From contig OY970187.1 of the NCBI GenBank assembly GCA_963708165.1, positions 1,860,001-1,924,000 on the forward strand: a stretch of DNA of 64,000 nt, given 5' to 3'. The notes beneath the pieces are model-generated. The model did no database searches and was not told the origin of the DNA. It saw nothing but the letters and a program-made list of their open reading frames with translations. This stretch comes from Rubricoccus sp963708165. Lineage in GTDB: Bacteria; Bacteroidota; Rhodothermia; Rhodothermales; Rubricoccaceae. Of the stretch, positions 25,735-35,411 are shown piece by piece (within the stretch, counting starts at the first letter, position 1; each line of letters begins with the position of its first letter). A program made the translations under genes and the position numbers.

Positions 25735-26652
25735 ATGTATTCACTTCCCTTTGCGCGAGCGCTGATGCTCCTCGCGCTCGTCGCCATGCTCGCCGCCTGC
25801 CAGGAAGATTACTCGTACGGTGAGGTCTCGGTCGACATGGAAATGGCAGAGATGGACGCCGCCGCGCCAGAGGCTCCCATGCAGGCCGACGCCTCTGGCG
25901 CCCAGAGCGCCGTGCCCATCGTGGCGGTGCAGGACACGACCGCGCGCCGCCGCGCGCCCATCCTCATCCGCCGCGCCACGCTCAGCCTGCGCGTGGACGA
26001 CTACGTCGAGGCCTCTGGCGCGGTCCCCGGCATCGTGGGCCGGTTCGACGCCTACCTCGCGGGCGAGCAAGAGTCGCGGCAATCCTACCGCGTGAGCAAC
26101 ACCTACACCATCCGCGTGGCCGCGGCCGAGTTCGACTCGCTGATGGCCGCGCTGACAGACCTCGCGGACGAGGTCGACTCGCGCAGCATCACCGTAGACG
26201 ACGTGACCGAGGAGTTCGTGGACGTGGAGGGCCGCCTGCGCGCGCGCCGCGCCGTCGAGGCGCAGTACGTGACGCTGCTTGCGCGCGCGAACGACGTGGA
26301 GGAGGTGCTCGCGGTGCAGACCGCGCTGGCGCGCGTGCGTGAGGAGATCGAAAGCGCCGAGGGCCGCCTGCGCTTTCTCCGCGACCGCGCCGCGCTCAGC
26401 ACCATCACGCTCACGCTGTACGAGGAGTCGCCGACGGGCATCAGCCAGGGACCGGGCTTTTTCAGCCGTCTCGCCAGAGGCTTCGCAGATGGCTGGGAGA
26501 CCTTCCTGGGCTTCCTCGTGGGCGTGGTCACGCTGTGGCCGTTCTGGCTCGTGCTCGGCGCCGCGGTGTGGGCCTTCCGCCGCTGGCGTGCCGCCACCCC
26601 GCGCCGCCTGCGCCGCGAGCCTCTGGCGGCGGACGCTCCTCCGAAAGGCTAG
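25735..26652 (+). CDS. DUF4349 lipoprotein with C-terminal membrane helix
   Basis: 305 residues. Lipoprotein signal with lipobox LAAC (MLAACQEDY). The DUF4349 core runs from about 80 to 240: RRATLSLRVDDYVEASGAVP, YTIRVAAAEFDSLMAALTDL, VTEEFVDVEGRLRARRAVEA and a coiled-coil hairpin ending FLRDRAALSTITLTLYE. One membrane helix (about 255-280) and a basic tail end the protein. DUF4349 members are envelope proteins of unknown activity. Upstream, three near-identical 16-base units (GGCGCCAGAGGCACGG) stand in tandem at 25620-25670. Confidence 0.8.
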   Translation: MYSLPFARALMLLALVAMLAACQEDYSYGEVSVDMEMAEMDAAAPEAPMQADASGAQSAVPIVAVQDTTARRRAPILIRRATLSLRVDDYVEASGAVPGIVGRFDAYLAGEQESRQSYRVSNTYTIRVAAAEFDSLMAALTDLADEVDSRSITVDDVTEEFVDVEGRLRARRAVEAQYVTLLARANDVEEVLAVQTALARVREEIESAEGRLRFLRDRAALSTITLTLYEESPTGISQGPGFFSRLARGFADGWETFLGFLVGVVTLWPFWLVLGAAVWAFRRWRAATPRRLRREPLAADAPPKG

Positions 26653-26775
26653 CGGCTGCACATCTTGCACGCCAGAGGCCCGTCGCGAGAGCGCGACACA
26701 TCCAGCCTCTGGCGATCTGCGAATACCAAACCGGCCGTGCGAAACGTCTACGCGGCGGTCCCCCTTCCCATCCAT

Positions 26776-28212
26776 ATGCGCCTGATCCTCTCCGCCCTTG
26801 CCCTGCTTCTCGCGATGCCCGCCCTCGCCCAATCGCCCCTCGTGTCCACGCCGGAGCAGCGCGAGGCCGTCTCGCTGACGGTCTACAACGGCGGCTTCGG
26901 GATCGTGCGCGAGGTGCGGCCTCTGGCGCTCGCCCGCGGCGTCAACGCCGTCCGGTTCGAGGGCGTGCCGTCGAGCATCAACCCGACGAGCCTGTCGCTG
27001 GCCTCGCTGACCAACCCCGGCGGGCTGAGCGTGCTGGAGCAGAACTACCAGTACAACCTCATCGGCACCAACAGCGTGCTCGATGCGGCCGTCGGGCAGC
27101 GCGTGCGCATCGTGCGCGACATCGGGGACCGGACCGTGGGCGAGGAGGGCGTGCTGATCTCGCAGCCCAACCAGGGCCGCATCATCCGCCTGGACGACGG
27201 TCGCGTGCTCGTCAACCCCGAGGGCACCATCGAGCTGCTCACGCTACCCGAGGGCCTGCTCTCGCGCCCCTCGCTCCTCTGGCGCCTGGACGCCGCCAGA
27301 GGCGGCACGCAGCGCGTCGAGGCGCGCTACCTGACGGAGAACATCGGGTGGAAAGCGGACTACGTGGCGGTCGTCAACGAGGCCGAAACCGGCCTGGACC
27401 TGACGGGATGGGTGACGATCAACAACCAGAGTGGCGCGACGTACACCGACGCCAGCCTGCAACTCATCGCGGGTGACGTGCGCCGCGTACAGCCGCAGAG
27501 GTTTCGCGAGCAGGCGATGTACGACGTGTCGCTGGAGGCCGTGCAGGTGTCGCGTGCGGCGCCGCAAGAGGAGGCATTCTTCGAGTACCACCTCTACACC
27601 TTTCCCCTGCCCACCACCATCGCGGAGCGCGAGACGAAGCAACTCGAACTCCTCTCGGCGCAAGAGGCCGGAACCCAGCGCCGCCTCATCTTCGACGGCG
27701 CAGGCAACTACTTCCCATTCTACCGTGCCCCACGCCCCGGCGCGGGCGGCGCGACGAGCGAGATGGCCGCGGCCGTCGTGCTAGAGGTCGAAAACTCCGA
27801 GGCCAACAACATGGGCATGCCGCTGCCCAGCGGCATCGTGCGTGTGTACAAAAAGGACAGCCGCGGCAACCTCCAGTTCTTGGGCGAGGACCAGATCCAG
27901 CACACGGCGCGCAACGAGACCATTCGCCTGTACGTCGGCGACGCGTTTGATGTGGTCGGGACGCGCCGCGAGGTCGAGAACAAGTCGATCTCGCGGCGCG
28001 TGCGCGAGGTCACGGTCGAGGTGGAGGTGCGCAACCGCAAGGAAGTCCCCGCGACGGTCGACATCGTGGAGCGCGTGTTCTACGGAGACTGGGAGATCAC
28101 GCAGTCCACCGTGCCCAGCGAGAAGATCGACGCGCGCACGGCGCAGTTCACCGTCACGCTCGCGCCCGACGAGACGCAGACCGTCCGCTACACCGCCCGC
28201 TTCCGCGGCTAG
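26776..28212 (+). CDS. DUF4139 domain secreted protein
   Basis: 478 residues from ATG 26776, with signal MRLILSALALLLAMPALAQ. SLTVYNGGFGIVREVRPLAL and NAVRFEGVPSSINPTSLSL match the N-terminal part of DUF4139 (mucoidy-inhibitor-like) proteins. AYLTENIGWKADYVAV-type sequence (RYLTENIGWKADYVAVV) and a C-terminal beta domain with VTVEVEVRNRKEVPATVDIV complete the family pattern. Periplasmic location expected; biochemical role unknown. It follows the DUF4349 gene with 123 bp between and may share its transcript. Confidence 0.8.
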   Translation: MRLILSALALLLAMPALAQSPLVSTPEQREAVSLTVYNGGFGIVREVRPLALARGVNAVRFEGVPSSINPTSLSLASLTNPGGLSVLEQNYQYNLIGTNSVLDAAVGQRVRIVRDIGDRTVGEEGVLISQPNQGRIIRLDDGRVLVNPEGTIELLTLPEGLLSRPSLLWRLDAARGGTQRVEARYLTENIGWKADYVAVVNEAETGLDLTGWVTINNQSGATYTDASLQLIAGDVRRVQPQRFREQAMYDVSLEAVQVSRAAPQEEAFFEYHLYTFPLPTTIAERETKQLELLSAQEAGTQRRLIFDGAGNYFPFYRAPRPGAGGATSEMAAAVVLEVENSEANNMGMPLPSGIVRVYKKDSRGNLQFLGEDQIQHTARNETIRLYVGDAFDVVGTRREVENKSISRRVREVTVEVEVRNRKEVPATVDIVERVFYGDWEITQSTVPSEKIDARTAQFTVTLAPDETQTVRYTARFRG

Positions 28213-28291
28213 CCTCTGGCGTGATAAGCCCCCCGGCCTCTGGCGGCAGAGGCCTCTGGGGTCTGTGTCTTGCACTGCATTCGTTGCGCCC

Positions 28292-28630
28292 ATGCGACCG
28301 GTTTTCCACTATTCAGCCCAGGCCGCGCTTCCGGTTTTGCTGGCGTCGCTCGTCGTTGCATTCGTCTACGTGCGGGCGCAGGGTATTTACCGTGACGCTC
28401 GGCCATTTACCACGACCGAGCGAGTCGTTCTCGCTGTCGCCGCGCCGGTGGCAGCCCCAACCATCGGTGTCGCCCTCGGGATCTCTACTCTCGACGTGCG
28501 ATCTAACGTGATGTCACTGGTGGCAGTGGCGATAAGCTGGATAGCTGGAGCCTTGTTTTGGGGCGGCGTTGCCGCAGCAGTTCTGCCCCGGTGGCGCCTC
28601 TGGCGCGCGCGACGGCGCGCCACGGGGTAA
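28292..28630 (+). CDS. Small membrane protein, unknown function
   Basis: 112 residues from ATG 28292. Three hydrophobic segments (about 10-27, 43-60, 72-100) predict three membrane helices, ending in an Arg-rich cytoplasmic tail (RWRLWRARRRATG) partly encoded by a repeat half-site. Base composition is a little less GC-rich than neighbours. No family recognised. Confidence 0.6.
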   Translation: MRPVFHYSAQAALPVLLASLVVAFVYVRAQGIYRDARPFTTTERVVLAVAAPVAAPTIGVALGISTLDVRSNVMSLVAVAISWIAGALFWGGVAAAVLPRWRLWRARRRATG

Positions 28631-28717
28631 CTGGCGCCAGAGGCCAGATGGTGACGCCAGAGGCATCCGGTGGTATCGTGCGCGCCTCTGGCGGACGCCC
28701 GCCGATCTCCCTCTCGC

Positions 28718-31256
28718 GTGCTGCTTTCTCTGGACCTCTCCTTTCCGCTCACCGAGCCCGTGGCCGTGTTCACGGTCGTGCTGCTGGTGCTGCTCGCGGC
28801 GCCATTGGTGGCGCGGCGTGGGATTCCGTCGTCCGTGATTTTGCTTCTGGCAGGCGTGGCGCTGGGGCCAAACGCGATCGGCGTGCTGGACCGTGACCCG
28901 ACGATGGTGCTGCTGGGCACGGTCGGGCTGCTCTACATCATGTTTCTGGCCGGGCTGGAGATCGACCTGCACGAGTTCATCCGCCACCGGAGGCAGAGCC
29001 TGATCTTTGGCAGCCTGACCTTTGCGCTGCCACAGACCGTGGGCATAGCAGTGGGCATTCTGGGCTTCGGGATGAGTTGGCCCGCCGCGATCTCTGCTGG
29101 GCAGCGTCTTCGCGAGCCACACGCTTCTGGCGTACCCCGCCGCGGCGCGGCTCGGGCTGCAAAAAGAGAACGCCGTGACGACGGCCGTCGGCGCGACGAT
29201 CCTGACCGACACGCTCGCGCTGTTGGTCCTCGCGGTCATCGCCAGCGGCGCGCGGTCCGGGGCCTCTGGCGGAGCGTTCGATCCTCTCGTTTTGCTCCGC
29301 GTGGCTGGGCCTCTGGCCATTTTCAGCGGGCTCGTGCTGTGGGGCGTGCCGCGCGCGGGCGCATGGTTTATGCGGCGCGCGGCGCAAGACGCGACGGTCG
29401 AATTCGTGTTCGTGCTCGCGGTCGTGTTTGCGTGCGCGCTGAGCGTGGAGGCGCTGGGTGTGGAAGCCATCATCGGGGCGTTCCTGGCGGGCCTCGCGCT
29501 CAACCGGCTCGTGCCCGAAGGCAGTGCACTGATGAACCGGGTGGGGTTTGTGGGCAACGCGCTGTTCGTGCCGTTCTTCCTGCTCGCGACCGGAATGCTG
29601 GTCGATCTGGGCGCGTTCGTATCCGGCCCTGACGTGGCCCGCTCGTGGGCCGTCGCAGGCGCGATGGTGAGCTCGCTTCTCGTCACCAAGGGCGCCGCGG
29701 CGTGGGCGACCCGGCCCGCCTTTGGCTACTCCGCCGACGAGGCGCGGCTGGTGTACGGCCTGACGGTTCCGCAGGCAGCGGCGACGCTCGCGGCCGTTCT
29801 GGTGGGCGTCGAGGTGGGCCTGTTCGACGCCGCGATCCTCAACGGCACGATTGCGATGGTGATGGTGACGTGCCTTGTCGGCCCGTGGCTGGTGGAGCAC
29901 GCCGGGCGACGCCTCGCGCTCACCGCCGAGTCGCGCCAGAAGCCTCTGGCGCGGCGCCCTCGGCTTCTCGTCTCGCTGTCTAACCCCGCGAGTGTGGAGT
30001 CGATCGTAGACCTCGCGCTTCTGGCGCACGAGCCCGACCCCGCGACGCCACTCGTGGCCGTGACCGTCGTCGGCCGAGGCTCCGATCCCGAGGCCGAGGT
30101 CGCCAGAGGCGAGCGGCTGCTCTCGGCCGCTGTCGTCCACGCCGCGGGCGCCGATGTGCCCGTGCTCCCGCTCGTGCGCAGCGAGGCCAACGTCGCTCGT
30201 GCGCTCGCACGTGCCGCGACCGAGACCCGCGCGACGACGCTCGTCATGGGCTGGGACGGCAGCGCGCCCGCCGAGCGCCTGCTCTTCGGCACCATCCCAG
30301 ACCGCGTGCTCCGCGAGACCTCCGCGGCCGTGCTCGTCGCCAGAGGCGGCGGGCCTCTGGCGGCGGTCGGGCGGCTCGTCGTGGCCGTCCCGCCTCTGGC
30401 GGAGGCCGAGCCCGGCTTCGCCGAGGCCGCGCGCTTGCTCGCAGGCCTGGCCTCGCGTGCGGGCGCCGGCCTCGCGGTTCTCACGCCAGAGGCCCACCGC
30501 GCGGGCGTTCTCGCCGCGTTCGGCGCGCGCCACGGCGGTCCCAGACCCGAGCCTCTGGCGCTGGACGACTGGGCTTCGGCGCCTGAGGCGTTGGCAGCAC
30601 TCGTGCGGCCATCGGATGCTCTCGCGCTCGTCGCCGCGCGCGCCGGTGGGCTCGCGTGGAGTGGCGCCGCCGAGCGGCTTCCGCGCGCCCTCGCGCAGCG
30701 ATTCCCAGAGCACCCGCTCCTGATTCTCTACCCCGGGAGCACACCCGGCTCCGCCGTGCTCCCGCGCCGCGCCCGCAACCAACGCACGTTTCTAGACCGC
30801 CTGGACCCGGAGGGCGTGCGCATCGGGCTCCGGCCCGGCTCTGTCGAGGATCTGGTGCGGCAAACCCTCGCGAGCGCCTTCTCGGAGTCCACCCGTACCG
30901 CCGCGCGCGAGGCGCTGCTCGGCGCTCCGCCAGAGGCTCGGGCAGAGATCCGTCCCGGCGTGCTCCTCGTCCACGCACGCACCGCCGACGTTCGCAAGCC
31001 GATGCTTGCGCTCGGCACGAGCGAAGCGGGCCTGAGCGTGCCCGGAGCCTCTGGCGCGGTCCACGTCGTCGTCGCGTTCGTGGCGCCTCTCGCGGCGGAG
31101 TCGTCTGCGTACCTCGGCTGGCTCGCGCTTCTCGCCCGCACGCTCCACACCGACGAAACAGTTCACGCACTGCGCCAGGCGAGGACGCCCCAGGCCGCCA
31201 TTGACGCGCTTCTCCGTGCGGCACATCCCGACCCGCCAGAGGCCTCTGGCGCGTGA
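28718..31256 (+). CDS. Cation:proton antiporter (CPA2) with USP-like tail, one frame interruption
   Basis: KefB/NapA-type antiporter. The N-terminal half has VVLLVLLAAPLVARRGIPSS, ILLLAGVALGPNAIGVLD and GLEIDLHEF, then about 12 membrane segments to residue 400. The soluble tail contains universal-stress-protein-like blocks (LVMGWDGSAPAERLLFGTIP, then VLRETSAAVLVARGGG). The frame breaks near 29093, where GCGATC-T-CTGCTGG carries one extra base; removing it gives AAILLGSVFASHTLLAYPAA, the conserved helix. Corrected length about 845 residues from GTG 28718. Likely exports Na+ or K+ for pH and salt balance. Confidence 0.85.
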
Positions 31257-31392
31257 TGCGTACTCGCGCGAGTGGCCGCGACCGAGTGCGCCGCGACCGA
31301 GTTTGCCTCTGGCGCCAGAGGCTGGCGGGAGCCTTGACGCGCAAAATCTCACGCGGGCGCACCCGCGAGCGCCTCTGGCGTGTACGCGCTCC

Positions 31393-32631
31393 ATGCCCGC
31401 TCCCATCCGCGCCTCCGATCTCCGCGCCCTCGTCGCGCTCGCCACAGACGGCGTCACCGGCGCCGCCGATATCGCCGAGGGCGTCCACGCCGCGATCTGG
31501 CGCACGCTGGGTGCCCGCGAGGGCGTGCCCGGCCGCACGCGCGGCATCACCGGCGGCGTTTACCGCGCCGTTCGCGCGGTGACGCGGTTCGTCGGTCGCA
31601 CGCTCGGCGCATTGCTGGGCCGCGTCGCGCCAGAGGCCCACCCCGCCTCTGGCGACGGCACCCGCCAGAGGCAGGCGTTTGTGGCCGCGCTCAACGGCGT
31701 TCTGGGCGACCAACTCGTCGCGACCGGCAACGCACTCGCCACCCCGATGTCGCTGCGCACCGAGCCTCTGGCGCCAGGCTCCTCACGAAACCTCTCGCCA
31801 GAGGCGGCAGACGTGACGGGCCGGATCGTGCTGATGATGCACGGCCTGTGCATGAACGACCTGCAGTGGCAGGCGCGCCACGACGGACAGCCCGTTGACC
31901 ACGCCCGTACGGCCGCTTCGCTGGGCTGGACGCCTGTCTACGCGCGCTACAACACGGGCCTGCACATCTCGACAAACGGGCGCGAACTCGCGGCGCAGAT
32001 GGAGTCGCTGGTTGCGGGTTGGCCCGTTCCGGTAGAGGAGATCGCGGTCATCGCGCACAGCATGGGCGGGCTCGTGACGCGGAGCGCAGTCCACGTCGCC
32101 AGAGGCGAGGGGTTGCGTTGGCCCGAGCGCCTCACGCGCATCGTCTTCCTGGGCACGCCGCACCACGGCTCGCCGCTGGAGCGCGCGGGCAACGGCATCG
32201 ACCGGCTTCTCGCGATGCGCCGCACCACACGGCCTCTGGCGGCACTCGGCCAGATTCGCAGCGCGGGCGTCACCGACCTCCGCCACGGCAACCTCCTCGA
32301 CGCCGACTGGCAGGGCGCCGACCGCTTCGAGACCCGCGGCGACACGCGACAGGTCCTCCCGCTGCCCGAGGGCGTCGCCTGTTATGCCGTCGCGGCGAGC
32401 ACGGCCTCTCGCCGGAGGATCGCCGCCCAGCCTCTGGCGGCACGGACCGTCGGTGATGGGCTCGTGCCGGTGCCGAGCGCGCTGGGTGAGCACGGCGACC
32501 CCGCGCGAGCGCTCGCGTTCGCTGAGACCGTGCGTGTCTTCGGCGGGCACCATTTCAAACTCCTCAGCCGCCCCGAAGTGACGGCCGCCCTCACGCGCTG
32601 GCTCGCGCCAGAGGCCTCTGCTCATGACTGA
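31393..32631 (+). CDS. Alpha/beta-hydrolase lipase-like protein
   Basis: 412 residues from ATG 31393; the longer frame to 31201 overlaps the antiporter end. The hydrolase core starts near residue 140 with RIVLMMHGLCMNDLQW, has the nucleophile motif AHSMGG (about 222), then VFLGTPHHGSPLERAGNGID. A C-terminal VFGGHHFKLLSRPEV supplies the likely catalytic His. The N-terminal 130 residues are a helical extension with Thr/Gly repeats, carrying several repeat-encoded PEA/ASG linkers. Triacylglycerol-lipase-like esterase activity is likely; substrate unknown. It overlaps the following DinB gene by 8 bases. Confidence 0.8.
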   Translation: MPAPIRASDLRALVALATDGVTGAADIAEGVHAAIWRTLGAREGVPGRTRGITGGVYRAVRAVTRFVGRTLGALLGRVAPEAHPASGDGTRQRQAFVAALNGVLGDQLVATGNALATPMSLRTEPLAPGSSRNLSPEAADVTGRIVLMMHGLCMNDLQWQARHDGQPVDHARTAASLGWTPVYARYNTGLHISTNGRELAAQMESLVAGWPVPVEEIAVIAHSMGGLVTRSAVHVARGEGLRWPERLTRIVFLGTPHHGSPLERAGNGIDRLLAMRRTTRPLAALGQIRSAGVTDLRHGNLLDADWQGADRFETRGDTRQVLPLPEGVACYAVAASTASRRRIAAQPLAARTVGDGLVPVPSALGEHGDPARALAFAETVRVFGGHHFKLLSRPEVTAALTRWLAPEASAHD

Positions 32632-33097
32632 TCTCTTCGCCTACGAGCACGCCGCCAACCGGCAGATCCTCGCCGCGCTCCGCGCGATGCCAGAGGCCCC
32701 GGAGCGGGCGCGAACGCTCTTCGCGCACATCCTCGCCGCACAGCGCGTGTGGCTAGAGCGGATGCAGACCGGCGTTTCACCCACACCCGTCTGGCCAGAT
32801 CTCTCGCTGGACACGTGCGGTGCGTGGCTGACCGAGAACGAAACCCGCCTCACGGTTTTTCTCGCCTCGCCAGAGGCGCAACCCGCAGAGGCGCAACCTG
32901 CCGAAGCCTCTGGCGCGCGTGCGTTCCGCTACCACAGCACGAGCGGCGCGGGCTACGAAAGCACCGTCGGCGAGGTGCTGCAGCACCTCACGCTGCACGG
33001 CGCGTACCACCGCGGACAGATCGCGCTGCTCATCCGCCAGGCAGGCGGCGCGCCCCCTGCGACGGACTACATCGTCCACACGCGGCTCGCGCTCTAG
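32624..33097 (+). CDS. DinB family protein
   Basis: 157 residues. LFAYEHAANRQILAALRAMP, RTLFAHILAAQRVWLERMQT and VLQHLTLHGAYHRGQIALLI carry the three conserved His positions of the DinB four-helix fold (in HAANRQ, AHILAAQ, HGAYHRGQ), which bind a metal ion. Many members use bacillithiol or other thiols; the substrate here is unknown. A tandem AQPAE repeat and a repeat half-site form the loop at about 85-100. Start overlaps the lipase gene end by 8 bp. Confidence 0.85.
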   Translation: MTDLFAYEHAANRQILAALRAMPEAPERARTLFAHILAAQRVWLERMQTGVSPTPVWPDLSLDTCGAWLTENETRLTVFLASPEAQPAEAQPAEASGARAFRYHSTSGAGYESTVGEVLQHLTLHGAYHRGQIALLIRQAGGAPPATDYIVHTRLAL

Positions 33098-33122
33098 ACT
33101 CTGGCGCGGGTGTTCGGGTAGC

Positions 33123-33140
33123 GCCTCTGGCGCCAGAGGC
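33123..33140. terminator. Full repeat palindrome between convergent stops
   Basis: GCCTCTGGCGCCAGAGGC; its last base is the first of CTA, the reverse of the TAG stop of the minus-strand gene at 33140. Confidence 0.5.
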
Positions 33141-33406
33141 TAATCGTCCGAATCGGCGGTTCCGGCGCCCGGCTCGTCCACGCGCGGGTTGGCCTTGAGG
33201 CTGTCGTCCATCGTGCGGCCCACGTAGGCGTTGCCCGCCTCGGCCTGACGACCGCCCTCTACCTCGGGCGCGGATCCGGGCTCGTCGGAGTCGTTTTCGA
33301 CGGCGCGGTCGATGGCGTCCGAGTCCTGGTCCTGCTCGGGCTTGGTGGGGTTGCTGTCCGCGGCGCGGTAGCGGTGCGAGTCGGGGGTGTACTGGTCGGG
33401 GTGCAT
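33140..33406 (-). CDS. Small acidic hydrophilic protein, unknown function
   Basis: 88 residues, strongly acidic and rich in Asp, Glu, Ala, Pro and Gly, without hydrophobic segments (MHPDQYTPDSHRYRAADSNP start, EPGAGTADSDD end). Probably intrinsically disordered. The clear start, a stop behind a palindrome and the absence of a competing frame support it as a gene. No homology recognised. Confidence 0.55.
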   Translation of the reverse strand: MHPDQYTPDSHRYRAADSNPTKPEQDQDSDAIDRAVENDSDEPGSAPEVEGGRQAEAGNAYVGRTMDDSLKANPRVDEPGAGTADSDD

Positions 33407-33520
33407 GGCAAAGTCGAAGCGTGGTCTGCCCTGTCAACCCGCCGAGGCTGCCAGAGGTTGCCGCAGCGGCACAGCCGCGCGTAAAAATGGCAGCGGCGCG
33501 AACCGCCAGAGGCCTCTGGC

Positions 33521-33934
33521 GTGAACGCCTTCGCCTCCCCGCACGCTCCCATGGTGTCCTACGAAGCCACGACCGAAGCCGTCACCGTGACGGTCCGCCC
33601 CACCTATCTCGACGACAAGTCGCAGCCTCTGGCGCGGCGCTTCGTGTTCGGCTACGTCGTGCGGATCGCCAACGACGGCGCGCAAGAGGTGCAGTTGATG
33701 CGCCGCCGCTGGCACATCCGCGACGCCGATGGCGGCGTACAAGAAGTGGAGGGCGAGGGCGTCGTGGGCCGCCAGCCGATGCTCGCGCCCGGCGAGGCGC
33801 ACACCTACCAGTCGTTCTGCGTGCTCCCCACCTTCGACGGCAGTATGGAAGGCGACTACCTCATGCAGCGCGCCGACGGCGCCCGCTTCCGCGCCGTGAT
33901 CCCTCGCTTCTTCCTCCGCGCGATGGCGAATTAG
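33521..33934 (+). CDS. apaG: ApaG family protein
   Basis: 137 residues from GTG 33521; ATG at 33551 gives 127 residues, nearer the family norm, and places CGCCAGAGGCCTCTGGCG about 30 bp upstream. FVFGYVVRIANDGAQEVQLM, RRWHIRDADGGVQEVEGEGV, VGRQPMLAPGEAHTYQSFCV and MEGDYLMQ are the ApaG (DUF525) core, a fibronectin-III-like beta sandwich. Its physiological role is uncertain (phenotypes in Co2+/Mg2+ handling and Ap4A metabolism in enterobacteria). Confidence 0.9.
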   Translation: MNAFASPHAPMVSYEATTEAVTVTVRPTYLDDKSQPLARRFVFGYVVRIANDGAQEVQLMRRRWHIRDADGGVQEVEGEGVVGRQPMLAPGEAHTYQSFCVLPTFDGSMEGDYLMQRADGARFRAVIPRFFLRAMAN

Positions 33935-33940
33935 GGGAAG

Positions 33941-34145
33941 AGGGATAGGGGATGCGGGAAGGGGAGGGATGCGCAGAGGAGAGGCCTCTGGCGCCAGAGG
34001 CCGGGATGGATCTCGTCAGTGGCACCGTCTTCCTGTAGGGGCGAGGCGTGCCTCGCCCGGTTCCGAGCACGGCTCGGCGCCAGAGGCCAGAGTCACACCC
34101 GAGCGCTCTGCCCATCCCTCTATCCCGCATCCCCTATCCCTCCCT
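33941..34145. repeat. Inverted-repeat element with GGGATAGGGGATGCGGGA arms
   Basis: Left arm AGGGATAGGGGATGCGGGAA to GCGCAGAG (33941-33978). The right arm (34105-34145) is its inverse, CTCTGCCCATCCCTCTATCC to CCTATCCCTCC. The core has two repeat copies and a GTAGGGGCGAGGCGTGCCTCGCC hairpin-like string but no gene. Related single arms occur near 35931-35952, 38745-38790 and 56905-56940. Confidence 0.6.
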
Positions 34146-34827
34146 CAAGCCCCCGCGATGGGCTCGGCCAGGCCCATCACCAGCCCACTCTCACGCCAGA
34201 CGCGCACGCGCACGCCACCGCGCTCGAACGTGCCCGATTCCACGTCGCGGAACGTCTCGGAGTCCTTGGCCTGGTAGAGCGTGCAGATGCGCTGCTTGGC
34301 ATCGCGGAAGCGGATCTGCGCCGCCATCTCGCCGCCCAGCGAGCAGTACCGCGCGCCCACGAGTTCGTCCATTTCCATGTTGTCCGGGCGCACGACGGCG
34401 AAGTCGAGGCCTTCCAGGTCGCCTGCGAGATCGTCGAAGGACGGTGCGCGCACGTCGGGGTCGAGGGCGCGCGTGTGGTTGAGCGCGATCTCCTGCGCGA
34501 CGGCCTCGGTCGAGACGCCGCTGGCGGGCCATGCGAGAAGCACTGCCACGGCGAGCACGAGCGCGAGCACGCCTGCCACCGCGGCGCGCCAGAGGCCTCT
34601 GGCGCCAGAGGCAGCCGGGCGGTCCGCTACGAGGCGCGAGGCTTGGGCGCCAGAGGCTCCGGGGTCTGCGCCCCGGCGGTCTGCGCCCCGGCGGTCTGCG
34701 CCCCGGCGGTCTGCGCCTCTGGCGAGGCGGCGAGTACGCCCTCGCGCAGCGTGCGCAGCGCATCGGCGTCGAGAGAAGAGGCCCGGTAGTGCTCGCGGAC
34801 GGCCTCGTCAAGGAGTGGGTCGGTCAT
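34145..34827 (-). CDS. Putative anti-sigma factor, broken by one missing base in a tandem repeat
   Basis: The cytoplasmic part starts at ATG 34827 (MTDPLLDEAVREHYRASSLD) and runs into tandem AQTAG repeats (15-bp units, 34668-34712), stopping at 34627. Its membrane helix and outer domain (GVLALVLAVAVLLAWP, then LDFAVVRPDNMEMDEL and FRDAKQRICTLYQAKD) are in another frame from about 34660 to 34145. One repeat unit is 14 bp, not 15; restoring that base joins both parts through AQTAGASGAQASRLVADRP into one 226-residue one-helix protein. It follows the ECF sigma gene with 14 bp between, the classic sigma/anti-sigma layout. Confidence 0.65.
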
Positions 34828-34841
34828 GGCTCTGGAGGGCA

Positions 34842-35372
34842 TTACGGGCGGTAGTCGTCGCCGAGGCGGGCGCGGAGTTTCTTTTTCGTGCGGTGGAGCA
34901 GGCTTAGAACGGTTCCACGCGGCCGGTTGGTAATCGCGCCGATCTCGGACGCGGTGAGGCCTTCGACGGCGTGGAGAAACAGGACCTCGCGCTCGTCGTC
35001 GCGCAAGAGGCCGAGTGCGTCGCCGAGCGCCATTGCGGCAAAGGGCGCGGTGTCGTCTGGCGAAGGTGTATCAGCGGGGTCGTCCAGCGCCGTCGTGTCC
35101 ACCTCGTGGTCGAAGATGGCCGGGCGGCGGCGGATGTCCAGAAAGCGGTTGCGGACGGCCGTGAGCAGGTAGCCCGCGTGCCACGGTCCGCCGCGCCGGG
35201 CGACGGAGAGGCTGGCGTCCTGCACGATGTCGCGCGCCTCGGCGTCGTCGTGCGTGAGCGAGAGCGCGAAGCGGTACGCGCGCTGGAGCAGCGCGTCCAG
35301 TTCGGCCGCCTCTGGCGGCGGTGCAGCCACACGCCGAAGCGAGGACGTTGAAGCGAGGGCGAGAGCGGCCAC
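34842..35372 (-). CDS. ECF RNA polymerase sigma factor
   Basis: 176 residues. Region 2: LDALLQRAYRFALSLTHDDA, EARDIVQDASLSVARR, GYLLTAVRNRFLDIRRRP. A short acidic linker follows. Region 4: VLFLHAVEGLTASEIGAITN and RPRGTVLSLLHRTKKKLRAR, the helix-turn-helix that reads -35 elements. The likely anti-sigma gene starts 14 bp downstream. The start is uncertain within the first 20 residues, which look poorly conserved. It probably activates its own operon plus envelope genes (inference from the family). Confidence 0.9.
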   Translation of the reverse strand: MAALALASTSSLRRVAAPPPEAAELDALLQRAYRFALSLTHDDAEARDIVQDASLSVARRGGPWHAGYLLTAVRNRFLDIRRRPAIFDHEVDTTALDDPADTPSPDDTAPFAAMALGDALGLLRDDEREVLFLHAVEGLTASEIGAITNRPRGTVLSLLHRTKKKLRARLGDDYRP

Positions 35373-35411
35373 GAAAGGTTGGGAAGGGGAGCGGCGCGAG
35401 CGCCAGAGGCG

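Noticed and set aside
28977..30782. 601-codon minus-strand open frame
   Set aside because: It lies wholly antisense to the antiporter and is Arg/His/Gln-rich shadow sequence.
31201..31392. Longer N-terminus for the lipase-like gene
   Set aside because: It would overlap the antiporter end by 56 bases and read through two repeat copies; the ATG at 31393 is a better start.
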